Shown here in pieces: positions 50,658 to 59,132 of a stretch of DNA of 64,000 nt (its first letter is position 1; each line of letters opens with the position of its first letter). A model generated the notes under the pieces. That model was not told where the DNA came from and searched no databases. It worked only from the letters and a program-made list of their open reading frames with translations. A program made the position numbers and the translations under genes. This DNA comes from Mucisphaera sp965279675. Lineage in GTDB: Bacteria > Planctomycetota > Phycisphaerae > Phycisphaerales > Phycisphaeraceae. The stretch lies in NCBI RefSeq assembly GCF_965279675.1, contig NZ_CBDIIJ010000002.1:558001-622000 (forward strand). The letters are read 5' to 3'.

Positions 50658-51532
50658 GTGAGGTGTTGATGACGCCTGGTCTGATTGGGTTGACGCTTCT
50701 GGCGCTCGTGACGTGGGCGGTGGAGTTGCGTCACTACTTCCGGCCGGTTGAGCGGACGCCGAGTCGGTTGTTCGGGTGGTTGACGGTGGTGCTGATCGGG
50801 CTGTTGGTGCTGATGCGCTGGCTCGATGCGGAGGGATGGCAGCCGCTTCACAGTCATCTGGATGGCTTGTTGTTGATCGGCTTGATGCTGGGTGCGTCGC
50901 AGTTGTATCTGCGATCGAAGCCGCGGCTGGGTCGGATCGGGCTGGTGATCTGGCCGGTGCTGGCGTTTCTGCTGGCGTGGGCGTTGTGTGCTTCGGCGTG
51001 GACGTATCGGCCGTTCAAGTTGGACTCGCTGGAGCATGTCTGGCGTGTGGTTCACCTGGGTGGGGTGTATGCGGGGACGCTTTTCGCGGTGCTGGCGGCG
51101 ATTTTTGGTGGGTTGTATCTGTTCGTGTATCGGGCGGTGAAGCGTCACGATCTGGCGAGTCCGCAGCCGGGACTGCCGAGTCTGGAGTGGACGGAGTCGG
51201 CGGTGATTCGGTTTACGACGCTTGGCTTTGTGACGCTGACAATCGGTTTGATTTCGGGTGTTGTGGTGGTGGCTGATACGCCTGGCCGGCTGGGTTCGGA
51301 GTGGTGGTTGTCGCCTAAGGTGGTCTTGGCGACGGCTTCGTGGCTGGCTTTTGCGCTGGCGATGAACGTACGGACTTTGAGTCTGTTTCGCGGGCCGAGG
51401 GCGGCGTGGCTGGCGATCACGGGGCTGGTGTTGCTGCTGGGCGTGCATGGACTGGTGACGTCGTGGCCGGATCCGAAACCCGTTGAAGAGACGGTCGTGC
51501 CAGTGGAGCAGTCGCGGGAGGCTCGGCCATGA
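50654..51532 (+). CDS. HemX/CcsA-like cytochrome c assembly membrane protein
   Basis: A 292-residue integral membrane protein with about eight hydrophobic helices. Conserved histidines lie near the helix ends (HSHLDG, and the VVHLGGVYAG segment), and a WW-like EWWLSPK segment lies between helices, reminiscent of the haem-handling WWD region of CcsA proteins. HemX homologues are commonly encoded beside hemA and modulate glutamyl-tRNA reductase; CcsA proteins deliver haem to cytochrome c. Start GTG overlaps the upstream stop, and its end overlaps hemA by ATGA. Confidence 0.78.
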   Translation: MSEVLMTPGLIGLTLLALVTWAVELRHYFRPVERTPSRLFGWLTVVLIGLLVLMRWLDAEGWQPLHSHLDGLLLIGLMLGASQLYLRSKPRLGRIGLVIWPVLAFLLAWALCASAWTYRPFKLDSLEHVWRVVHLGGVYAGTLFAVLAAIFGGLYLFVYRAVKRHDLASPQPGLPSLEWTESAVIRFTTLGFVTLTIGLISGVVVVADTPGRLGSEWWLSPKVVLATASWLAFALAMNVRTLSLFRGPRAAWLAITGLVLLLGVHGLVTSWPDPKPVEETVVPVEQSREARP

Positions 51533-52887
51533 GCCTTGGCGTGCTGACGCTTGATTACCGTCAGGCCGGTGTGGATCGGCGGGAGGGGATTGCGCGGCGG
51601 ATCGCGCGGACGGAGTCGCCACTGACTGAAATTCGGGCGGCCGGGGGCTTGCAGGAGTGTGCGCTGATCTCGACCTGCAACCGGGTGGAGGTGTATGGGG
51701 TGGGTCATGGCCGTTTTGATGCTGAGGCGGTTGCGCGGTGGCTTGAGCCCGATCGCGAGCCTGAGGGCTGGCAGCGGCTTGAGGGGCGTGAGGCGATTGC
51801 TCATCTGATGCGGGTGGCTTCGGGGATCGAGTCGATGGTGCTGGGTGAGCCTCAGATTCTGGGTCAGGTTCGTTGTGCTTATCACGACGCGAGGGAGGCG
51901 GGGACGGCGGGGACGATTCTGCATGCGGCGTTTCAGCGGGCGCTGGCTGTCGGCAAGATGGCGAGGCAGTCGACGGGGATTGGGGAGGGGCGTGTGTCGG
52001 TGGCGAGCATTGCGGTGGCTCATGTGCGTGGGGTGTTCGACCATCTGGCGGGGAAGACGATCCTGAGCGTGGGTGCTGGGCATATGTGCAAGGCGATGCT
52101 GCGGAGTCTGGAGACGGATCGGCCGGCGCGGGTGCTGATTACGAATCGGTCGGCCGAGCGGGCGCGGCTGCTGGCTGAGTCGCTGGGGCCGACGGCGGAG
52201 GCGTGGCCATGGGATCGGATTGACGAGGCGTTGTCGGCTGCGGATGTGGTGTTGTGCGGGACGGGTTCGAGTGAGCCGGTGCTTGATCCCGAGCGGTGCA
52301 AGGCGGCGATGCAGAAGCGGCGGCAGCGTCCACAGGTGATTGTGGATGTGGCGGTGCCGCGAGACGTGGACCCTGCGGTTGCGGATCTGCCGAACGTGTT
52401 TCTGGCGAATGTGGATCAGCTTCAGACGGCGGCGGCGAAGACGCTTGGGCAGCGTGCGGACAGTGTGTCGGATTGCGAGAAGCTGATTGCGAGCGAGGCG
52501 GATGCGCTGCTGCAGACCCTGGCTCGGCAGGAGGCTGGGCAGGTGATTCGGCGGCTGCGTCAGCGGATTCACAAGCTGGCGCAGGCCGAGCTTGATCGGA
52601 CGCGGCAGCGGATTCAGGCGAGTCTCAACAGCCATGCGGACGATGCGGAGACGATTCTTGAGGAGCACACGAGGCGGCTGCTGAACAAGATCCTGCACCT
52701 GCCGGTTTCGCGGTTGGGAACGTCGGATCGTGTGAATCTGCTGAGTCAGATCGAGATGCTGGAGGATGCGTTTCAGTTGGACGAGGGCGATGCGGCGAGA
52801 GGCTCTGTGCCTGGGGAGGGCGCGGGGGTGTCGGAGCCCGAGGGGTCGTTGTCGTTAGAGTCCACGGCTGAGCGGCGGGCTCGTTAG
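51529..52887 (+). CDS. hemA: Glutamyl-tRNA reductase
   Basis: A 452-residue enzyme catalysing the first step of C5 tetrapyrrole synthesis, glutamyl-tRNA to glutamate-1-semialdehyde. Cys50 in ISTCNRVEVY is the nucleophile, ESMVLGEPQILGQV lies near residue 105, the NADPH domain has SVGAGHMCKA, and the dimerisation helix follows. An acidic Gly/Ser-rich tail of about 40 residues exceeds the family. The translationally coupled order precorrin-2 dehydrogenase, HemX-like, hemA is coherent. Confidence 0.95.
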   Translation: MSLGVLTLDYRQAGVDRREGIARRIARTESPLTEIRAAGGLQECALISTCNRVEVYGVGHGRFDAEAVARWLEPDREPEGWQRLEGREAIAHLMRVASGIESMVLGEPQILGQVRCAYHDAREAGTAGTILHAAFQRALAVGKMARQSTGIGEGRVSVASIAVAHVRGVFDHLAGKTILSVGAGHMCKAMLRSLETDRPARVLITNRSAERARLLAESLGPTAEAWPWDRIDEALSAADVVLCGTGSSEPVLDPERCKAAMQKRRQRPQVIVDVAVPRDVDPAVADLPNVFLANVDQLQTAAAKTLGQRADSVSDCEKLIASEADALLQTLARQEAGQVIRRLRQRIHKLAQAELDRTRQRIQASLNSHADDAETILEEHTRRLLNKILHLPVSRLGTSDRVNLLSQIEMLEDAFQLDEGDAARGSVPGEGAGVSEPEGSLSLESTAERRAR

Positions 52888-52890
52888 AGT
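52885..52890 (+). promoter_or_regulatory. Candidate -10 box, leaderless glycosyltransferase promoter
   Basis: TAGAGT overlaps the hemA stop codon and ends six bases before the GTG at 52897, deciding this start over the in-frame GTG at 52906. No Shine-Dalgarno sequence is present. Confidence 0.4.
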
Positions 52891-52896
52891 GCGTGG

Positions 52897-55023
52897 GTGT
52901 CCGGCGTGACTTCCCCCAATCAGGCAACAGGTACGAAGCCCGCGACGGCTGTGGCGGCGCTATTGGGGACCACGGCCCTGTCGGCCTGGATTGCGACGCA
53001 GCAGAACCTGCTGCCTGTGGATGTGCTGGCGTCGATCCAGCATCTGCTGGTGTTGCTGACGAGTGGGTTCTGGGTGGTGCTGATCTGGATCGCTGGTTAT
53101 GGGCTGGGTGTGGAGGGGGCGCGGGCGCTCGATCCAGATCGGAAAGGTCATCCGGATGCTTTGACAGCGTCGGTGGTGGGGGTTGGTGCGATCTTTCTCG
53201 GGCACTGGGTCAACAGCATCACGATCGGGATGGCGGGCTGGGTGGTGTGGCTGCTGGTTGGCCCGCTGGTGCTGCTGGGCTGCTGGCATATCTACCGGGC
53301 GAGGCCCTGGGAGACCGGTGTTGAGCTTCGTGGGCCGATGTGGTCGGTGGCACTTGTGGGTTTACCGCTTGGTGTCTTGTTGACGGCGGCGGCGTGCCCG
53401 CCCGGGTCGGTGTGGCGGATTGAGGCGTTTGGTTACGACGTGTTGTCGTATCACCTTCAGTTGCCACGAGAGTGGGCCGAGGCGAGCAGCCTGGAGGGGT
53501 TCGAGCACAACGTTTACAGCTTCTTCCCAAGTCTCATCGAGGCGGGGTACAGCCTGCTGTATGTGCTGGCCGGTCGCGACACGATCGCGATGATCGAGAC
53601 GAGCCAGCTGCTTCATGCTTCGTTCACGGTCGCGGCGGCGCTGGCGGTCGGGCGGATGGCGAGGCGTCGTTCTGCTGTGACTGGTTGGGTGGTGGCGGCG
53701 GCTTTTCTGGCGATGCCGTGGTCGCTGATCACGGGGTCGATGGCGTACAACGAGATGGCTGTGCTGGCTTTTGCGGCGGTGGCGTTGGATCGCGTGACTC
53801 GGGAGAGGGCGTTGTCGCTGGAGGACGCGGTGCTGATTGGCTTCTTGCTGGGGCTGGCGACGGCGAGCAAGCTGACGGCGGGTCCGATGCTTGCTGTTCC
53901 GATCGTGGCGATTGCTTTATGCAAGGTGTGGTCTGGGGGCGGGAAGCAACCCGTGCGTCAAACGCTGCGGGTGGCGGTGGCTATCACGTTGGCGGGGACG
54001 GTGGTGCTGACGCCTTATTTGGCGCGCAACGGATTACAGACGGGTAATCCTGTGTTTCCGTTTGCGGCGTCGGTGTTGGGGTCTGGGCACTGGACGGGGG
54101 AGGAGATCGATCGGTGGGATCGGGCCCATCTGGACGGTTCGACGGATGAGTCGATTCTTGTCGCGTTTGATCGTCAGTGGCTGCGGAACACGGGGTATGG
54201 CGCGGTTGGTGGGCGGCCGGTGGCGATCGAGACGCGGAACATCGCGCGTTTCACCCACGAGGGCGGGTTTCCGTTGCTGTGGCCGGTGACGCTGGCTGGG
54301 GTGGTTCTCGGTTTGCGAGCCAGATCGACACGGCCGCTGGCGTTTGCGCTGGTCGCGATGCTTGGCTGGCAGATTTTCTTCTGGGTAACGAAGACTCATC
54401 TGCAGAGTCGGTTTCTGATTCCGACGTTGCTGCCAGGGTTGCTGTTGGCGGGGCTGGCGGTTGAGGCGTTGGTTGGATGGCTTGGGAGCAGGCGGTGGCT
54501 GGCGGCGGGGGTGCTGAGTGTGTGGGTGCTGGTGCTGGCAGGGATCGGGTTTGGTGCGTTTTGGCGGCAGACGTTGCCGATTCGGGTAGAGGGGCAGGCG
54601 CAGGCGGTGCCGGCGCCGCCGGTGCTGTTGGTGGGGTCGCTGGCAAGTGCCGGTTTTACCGAGCATCCGATCAACAACCTGCCGCCTGAGAGCAGGACGT
54701 ATCTGATCGCGGACAACTCGAGGCTGCTGTATCTGAGTCGTCCGTTTGTTTATAACTCGGCGTTTGATCGATCTCGGCTGGGGGATTGGATTCGTGAGGC
54801 TGATGGGGTATTGGCGGGGACGCATGAGCGGTTGCGGGCTGAGGGGATCACGCATCTGTGGGTGCACTGGGGCGAGCTTGATCGGCTGCACAGCACCTAT
54901 GGTTTTGATGGTGATGTGACCGCGTCGTTTCTTCGGCGGCTGACTTCGGGTTGGCCGGTGGTGGAGGATCTGGGGGTGGCTACGCTTTACCGGGTCCCTT
55001 CGATTGAGACATCCAACGAATGA
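52897..55023 (+). CDS. Polytopic membrane glycosyltransferase (ArnT/PMT-like)
   Basis: A 708-residue protein with roughly a dozen membrane helices and a soluble C-terminal domain of about 150 residues. YDVLSYHLQLPREWAEA in the first large loop resembles the acceptor/metal-binding loop of GT-C glycosyltransferases, which use lipid-linked sugar donors. The first 25 residues are polar, then helices begin. The acceptor (lipid, protein or wall glycan) is not predictable. It overlaps nfo by ATGA, probably one transcript. Confidence 0.68.
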   Translation: MSGVTSPNQATGTKPATAVAALLGTTALSAWIATQQNLLPVDVLASIQHLLVLLTSGFWVVLIWIAGYGLGVEGARALDPDRKGHPDALTASVVGVGAIFLGHWVNSITIGMAGWVVWLLVGPLVLLGCWHIYRARPWETGVELRGPMWSVALVGLPLGVLLTAAACPPGSVWRIEAFGYDVLSYHLQLPREWAEASSLEGFEHNVYSFFPSLIEAGYSLLYVLAGRDTIAMIETSQLLHASFTVAAALAVGRMARRRSAVTGWVVAAAFLAMPWSLITGSMAYNEMAVLAFAAVALDRVTRERALSLEDAVLIGFLLGLATASKLTAGPMLAVPIVAIALCKVWSGGGKQPVRQTLRVAVAITLAGTVVLTPYLARNGLQTGNPVFPFAASVLGSGHWTGEEIDRWDRAHLDGSTDESILVAFDRQWLRNTGYGAVGGRPVAIETRNIARFTHEGGFPLLWPVTLAGVVLGLRARSTRPLAFALVAMLGWQIFFWVTKTHLQSRFLIPTLLPGLLLAGLAVEALVGWLGSRRWLAAGVLSVWVLVLAGIGFGAFWRQTLPIRVEGQAQAVPAPPVLLVGSLASAGFTEHPINNLPPESRTYLIADNSRLLYLSRPFVYNSAFDRSRLGDWIREADGVLAGTHERLRAEGITHLWVHWGELDRLHSTYGFDGDVTASFLRRLTSGWPVVEDLGVATLYRVPSIETSNE

Positions 55024-55919
55024 AGTCAACCATGAAGACGAACTTTGGCAGCCATCTTTCCATAGCGGGCGGGATGCATCTGGCGGCTGAGCAGGCGCGT
55101 GAGCTTGGCATGTCGTGCGTGCAGGTTTTCACGAAGAATCAGCGGCAATGGAAGACCAAGCCGCTGACGGATGAGACGATCGAGGCGTGGAAGCAGGCGG
55201 TGGCGGACGCCGGGCTGACAAGCACGGTGAGTCATGACAGCTACCTGATCAACCTGGCTTCGAACAAAGAGGAGACGGTCGAGAAATCGATCGGGCTGCT
55301 GATTCAGGAGATCGAGAACTGTGATGCGCTGGGTATTCCACATCTCGTGATGCATCCGGGGGCGCACCTGGGGGATGGGGAGGAGGTTGGTCTGCAGCGG
55401 ATCGCGGACGGGCTTGATCGTGTGCATCGGCAGCTGCCCGATGCGGAGACGGTGACCTGTCTGGAAGTGACCGCGGGCCAGGGCACGAACCTCGGGTACA
55501 AGCTTGAGCATCTGGCGGAGATCATCGACCGGGTTGAGGAGGCCGAGCGTCTGGCGGTTTGTCTGGATACGGCGCATCTGATCGCAGCGGGTTACGACCT
55601 GACTTCGGGGGAGGGCATGCGATCAGTGATCGATGAGATCGAGCGGGTGCTGACGCTGGCTCGGGTGAAGGTGATCCACGTGAATGATTCCAAGGTAGAG
55701 CGTGGGAAGCGGGTGGATCGGCATGAGCACATTGCGCATGGGCATGTGTCGCCGGAGGCGTTTGGCGTGCTGCTGGCCGATCCGGTGCTGGGCGGGCTGC
55801 CGATGATTCTGGAAACGCCTAAGGCCGAGGCGGAGGATGGGCGGCCCTGGGATCTGCACAACATGGAGACCCTCGCGCGGCTGCGTGACGAGGCGCTGAA
55901 GGGGCCAAAAAAAGTTTGA
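55020..55919 (+). CDS. nfo: Endonuclease IV (apurinic/apyrimidinic)
   Basis: A 299-residue zinc-dependent AP endonuclease of base-excision repair. The TIM-barrel landmarks are FGSHLSIAGG, QVFTKNQRQW, LVMHPGAH, CLEVTAGQGTNLG with a metal glutamate, CLDTAHLIAAGYDL, VIHVNDSK, and RHEHIAHGH. The ATG at 55020 overlaps the glycosyltransferase stop; a second ATG four codons later is possible. It is followed by GGGGCC near the stop and a 208-base gap. Confidence 0.95.
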   Translation: MKSTMKTNFGSHLSIAGGMHLAAEQARELGMSCVQVFTKNQRQWKTKPLTDETIEAWKQAVADAGLTSTVSHDSYLINLASNKEETVEKSIGLLIQEIENCDALGIPHLVMHPGAHLGDGEEVGLQRIADGLDRVHRQLPDAETVTCLEVTAGQGTNLGYKLEHLAEIIDRVEEAERLAVCLDTAHLIAAGYDLTSGEGMRSVIDEIERVLTLARVKVIHVNDSKVERGKRVDRHEHIAHGHVSPEAFGVLLADPVLGGLPMILETPKAEAEDGRPWDLHNMETLARLRDEALKGPKKV

Positions 55920-56127
55920 CGGCCGGGGGAGTGGATGGCAGGCTTTAGACAGGTCCAGAGGGCATCGGACCTTTGCGAAAGGAGTGGCTCGACAAGCAGA
56001 CGTTTTGACATTGTGATCAGGCCGTGCGTGCAGCCACTTATGATTCCGCTATCGTTCCATACGATCCATTTTGTACGCCCGGCCCTTTTTTATGCGCTGA
56101 TTCAGCGATCACGGAAACGCAGCCACC
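55920..56127 (+). promoter_or_regulatory. Structured leader region of upp
   Basis: The gap has an early hairpin (AGGTCC-N10-GGACCT near 55950-55972), then TTGACA at 56005 and TATGAT at 56039, which are too far apart to form one promoter. Two hairpins follow: ATCGT-TCCAT-ACGAT (56051-56065) and CGCTGA-T-TCAGCG (56095-56107). The last stands just before the upp start and could affect translation. Confidence 0.3.
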
Positions 56128-56784
56128 ATGGTCGATGCCCAACCCAGTCCTGACGACACGCCGTCACTGACCGTTCTCGATCACCCGATTGCTGATGATG
56201 CGATCAGGCAGCTGCGTGACCACCGGACCGAGCCGCCGACGTTTAGGGAGGCGATGCATCGGCTGACGATGCTGCTGGCTGTCGAGGCGCTGCGTGGAGC
56301 GCCGAGGCGGATGATGTCTGTGCAGACCCCGCTGGAAGTGACCGAGGCGAGCACGCTTGAGCGTCGTGTTCTGATTGCTCCGATCCTGCGTGCGGGTCTT
56401 GGGATGGTGGATCCGATTCTGCGATTGACGCCTGATGCGGTGGTGGGTTGTCTGGGTTTTTACCGGGATGAGCAGTCGCTGGAGGCGGTTCCGTATTACG
56501 AGAAGCTGCCGACGGCTCAGGACGACTGGCTGACGCTGGTGGTGGATCCGATGCTGGCGACGGGCGGGACGGCGGTGGCGGCTTTGGATCTGCTGGTGAG
56601 TCAGGGCTTCACGCATCTGCATCTGCTGAGTGCGATCGCGGCACCGGAGGGCGTGGCGACAGTGCATGCGAGCCACCCGGGGGTTCCGATTTTTACAGGG
56701 TCTCTTGATCGGCAGCTCAACGATCAGGGTTACATCCTGCCGGGTCTGGGGGACGCGGGCGATCGTCAGCTCGGGACGCTGTGA
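56128..56784 (+). CDS. upp: Uracil phosphoribosyltransferase
   Basis: A 218-residue salvage enzyme making UMP from uracil and PRPP. TPLEVTEA, ILRAGLGMVDP, and the PRPP loop DPMLATGGTA are diagnostic, and the C-terminal YILPGLGDAGDR binds uracil. The length matches the family. The N-terminus has an Asp/Pro-rich extension of ten residues. There is no strong ribosome site at the ATG (CAGCCACC). A structured RNA gene lies downstream on the other strand. Confidence 0.95.
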   Translation: MVDAQPSPDDTPSLTVLDHPIADDAIRQLRDHRTEPPTFREAMHRLTMLLAVEALRGAPRRMMSVQTPLEVTEASTLERRVLIAPILRAGLGMVDPILRLTPDAVVGCLGFYRDEQSLEAVPYYEKLPTAQDDWLTLVVDPMLATGGTAVAALDLLVSQGFTHLHLLSAIAAPEGVATVHASHPGVPIFTGSLDRQLNDQGYILPGLGDAGDRQLGTL

Positions 56785-56817
56785 ATCTGTCTCGGTTGTG
56801 GCTGTTGAAGCAAAAAC

Positions 56818-57042
56818 AAAAAAAAGAAGAAGCGAAGACGGCGTAGAGAATGCGGGGGTCGTCCAGACCGATGCTCGAACCCCAGATGCAAAGGGGGAGC
56901 GTCGCCGGATCATCCGGGCCTTCCGCTCGGAGGCGGCCTGGCCGTCGCGCCCGATCCTGCCCCCATGGGGTTCTTAAGGGTTCGAGGCATGTGGGTCTGA
57001 AACGAGTTCGACCCCAGCAATCTCCAAGTCGTCTTCACTTGT
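56818..57042 (-). ncRNA. ssrS: Probable 6S RNA
   Basis: This interval contains no gene but forms a long rod. Pairs on plus coordinates: 56834-56840 with 57030-57036; 56846-56849 with 57021-57024; 56851-56853 with 57017-57019; 56855-56861 with 57009-57015; 56864-56869 with 56994-56999; 56871-56874 with 56987-56990; 56875-56882 with 56978-56985. A central bubble of about 10 and 13 bases follows, then 56893-56897 with 56960-56964 and an apical arm. On the minus strand TATAAT precedes it and a long U-tract ends it. This is the shape of 6S RNA, which holds RNA polymerase. SRP RNA is less likely because its conserved tip is absent. The remainder of 56785-57126 shows nothing else. Confidence 0.6.
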
Positions 57043-57048
57043 GCGTGC

Positions 57049-57054
57049 ATTATA
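57049..57054 (-). promoter_or_regulatory. -10 box of the probable 6S RNA
   Basis: A perfect TATAAT on the minus strand, six bases before the predicted RNA 5' end at about 57042. No good -35 is visible at 17 bases. Confidence 0.55.
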
Positions 57055-57126
57055 TCGCCCAACGGGCGTGCGCCGCCTGAATATCACAGAAAGAAAACAG
57101 AACGCGGCGGCGCGTGGTGACAATCC

Positions 57127-57918
57127 TCAGGGTCTTCCCCTCTTGACACGGGCGTCCTGAGCGATCTGCAGGTTATCCCGGAGGTGCTCGATCTTCAGTG
57201 ATCCGAGAGTGAGTGAGTCGACGGCTGGGTGCTGCAGGATGAATCGGATGGCTGAGGCCGGGTCGAGACGTCCTGAGGCCAGTCCTTTTTTAATGAGGAC
57301 GCCGAGGCCGCGATCGTGGGCCTGCTGGATGACGTCACTCATGGATGGGTCGTCGGCGTGGTACTCGACCATTAGCACGTCTGCCCAATCCATCGCGCGT
57401 TCGAAGCCTTCGATGGTTTTTCCGGAGAGGCCGACGGCGTGCACGTCGCCACGCTGCTTCAGGTCGTCGAGTGCTTTGGGTGCGCCTGATGATTCGAGGA
57501 TCTCACGGTCGCGGCCGTCGGAGTGGATGAGGACGAGGTCGAGCCGGTCTGTCTTGAGGCGTTGGAGGCTGCGCTCGACGGAGGCGGTGACGGCATTGTA
57601 TGAAAAGTCGTAAGTGGATTGGCCGGCTTCGAAATTCTCGCCGACCTTGGTCGAGAGTATGAACTCGTCGCGGCGGTGCTGGAGCGCGCGGCCGATGCGT
57701 TCTTCGCTGAGGCCATAGGCGGGCGCGGTGTCGATGTGGTTGATGCCCAGGTCGAGCACGCTGCTTAAGAGTGTGGCGGAGGCTTCTTCGGTTGGGAGGG
57801 CGTAGCCGTGCTGGTATTTGATGCTCTGGTTGCGGCCGATCTTGAAGGCGCCGAAGCCGACGGGTGTGACTTCGAGCCCGGTGCTGCCAAGCGGTCTGCG
57901 TGTTAGAGCCGGGTCCAT
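57127..57918 (-). CDS. Aldo/keto reductase
   Basis: A 263-residue NADPH-dependent aldo/keto reductase. The tetrad is visible as Asp in HIDTAPAYG, the Tyr of the same block, Lys in STKVG, and His in LIHSD. It is shorter than the ~320 norm, with a compact C-terminus, as in a subset of bacterial members. Its start lies 16 bases inside the end of the FAD oxidoreductase gene, so the two are co-transcribed and may serve one pathway; the substrate is unknown. The GTG/ATG choice is not fully certain; ATG 57918 has normal family similarity after it. Confidence 0.88.
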   Translation of the reverse strand: MDPALTRRPLGSTGLEVTPVGFGAFKIGRNQSIKYQHGYALPTEEASATLLSSVLDLGINHIDTAPAYGLSEERIGRALQHRRDEFILSTKVGENFEAGQSTYDFSYNAVTASVERSLQRLKTDRLDLVLIHSDGRDREILESSGAPKALDDLKQRGDVHAVGLSGKTIEGFERAMDWADVLMVEYHADDPSMSDVIQQAHDRGLGVLIKKGLASGRLDPASAIRFILQHPAVDSLTLGSLKIEHLRDNLQIAQDARVKRGRP

Positions 57919-59117
57919 GGCACGTCCTCATCCCAGGGGGCGCAAGCGACGTCAGGTCGTTGCCAGTCGGCCAGCGCAGAGGCCAGTTCGGCCTGCATGT
58001 CGGCGGAGCGTTGTTTGTCGTTGTCGGTTGGATCGATGGCTTCGAGCACCATCGCGGCGAGGTAGGGGGCGAGGACCAGTTTCGTGGGGAAGGCGGTGAG
58101 GACGTTGCCGTCGCGGCGGAGGGTGGATGAATCGGGCTTGCGGCCGAAGCGGTTGGAGGCTTCTGCGCGGTCGACGCGGTAGGCGCTCCATGTGATATCC
58201 GACAGGTCGATGCCGGGGAGGACGGCTTCGATCTCGCGTTTGCCGTGTGTGAGGAGCTGGTTGATATCCATGTCGACGCCGTCTTCCGAGACCTGCCCGC
58301 CAACCTGCCAGACGGTCTGGCCGTCGCGGGCCTTGCCGGAGGTGATGGTGGCCCGTGTGTGGGCGCCGTCGACGCAGTGGCCGTAGAGGTCGGGGAGATC
58401 GCCACGCATCATGAGCATGTGGAGCGGGCGTTTCTGGGTGACCTCGTTGGCGAGGCCCATGGCCTGGCGGAGGCTGGCGTTGCCACGGCCGGCGGTCAGC
58501 AGGATGTGGCGGGGCTGGATGGCTAAATGATGTCCTGCCGGGTCGGTGAGTTCGACGCGCGTGATGTGCTCGCCATCCATCGCGACTTGCGGTAGCCCTT
58601 TGGCGCGGATGATGGCGCCGGCGTGCGGCTGGCTGAGGTTGGCGACCATCGAGACCGGATCGATGACCCATTCGTCAACGCGGAAGACTTCGCCAGGGCA
58701 CTGCGAGAGGACTCGGGGGCGTTCGCCCGGGGCGAGCTTGATTGGTTTGGTTGCGAGTCCGGCGCGGGCACCGACCATGCCGGCGATCGAACTGAGGGCG
58801 CTGGTTCGCCAGAGGTAACAGTGCTCGGTGAGGACGGTTGTCTGCGCGAGCGAGGGCTGTGCTTCGGCGCGGAGCGATCGGTGCCAGAGGGCGGGCGCGT
58901 CGCGGTGTGCTCGTGCGGAGTCGTTCATCGCGCCGGAGAGGGTGTATTTGATGCCGCCGTGGAGGATGCCCTGGGCGCTGACGGTCTGGCCTTCGCCGAG
59001 CCGGTTTGATTCGACGAGCAGGGCAGCGACCCCGTGATCGCGGAGGGTGGCCAGCGTCCAGAGACCTGCCACCCCCCCGCCGAAGATGAGGACATCGACA
59101 GGCAGTGTTTCAGCCAT
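57903..59117 (-). CDS. FAD-dependent oxidoreductase (DAO family)
   Basis: A 404-residue flavoprotein with the dinucleotide loop IFGGGVAGLW at 11-20 and a glycine- and serine-rich AQGILHGGIKYTLSG block near 50-64 that resembles glycerol-3-phosphate and amino-acid oxidases. No membrane or signal segment. The late ILLTAGRGNASLRQ fits the second FAD contact. It overlaps the aldo/keto reductase by 16 bases. The substrate is not predictable from sequence. Confidence 0.8.
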   Translation of the reverse strand: MAETLPVDVLIFGGGVAGLWTLATLRDHGVAALLVESNRLGEGQTVSAQGILHGGIKYTLSGAMNDSARAHRDAPALWHRSLRAEAQPSLAQTTVLTEHCYLWRTSALSSIAGMVGARAGLATKPIKLAPGERPRVLSQCPGEVFRVDEWVIDPVSMVANLSQPHAGAIIRAKGLPQVAMDGEHITRVELTDPAGHHLAIQPRHILLTAGRGNASLRQAMGLANEVTQKRPLHMLMMRGDLPDLYGHCVDGAHTRATITSGKARDGQTVWQVGGQVSEDGVDMDINQLLTHGKREIEAVLPGIDLSDITWSAYRVDRAEASNRFGRKPDSSTLRRDGNVLTAFPTKLVLAPYLAAMVLEAIDPTDNDKQRSADMQAELASALADWQRPDVACAPWDEDVPWTRL

Positions 59118-59132
59118 GTGCCAGCCGCCGAT

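Noticed and set aside
51145..52698. A 517-codon minus-strand open frame
   Set aside because: It is antisense to hemA and the HemX-like gene, with an Arg/Leu/Pro/His-biased translation and no motif.
56818..57042. SRP (4.5S) RNA as an explanation for the rod-shaped RNA
   Set aside because: The conserved apical GGAA loop with its opposing AGCAG internal loop is not present on either strand, whereas the long two-arm rod with a central bubble fits 6S RNA.
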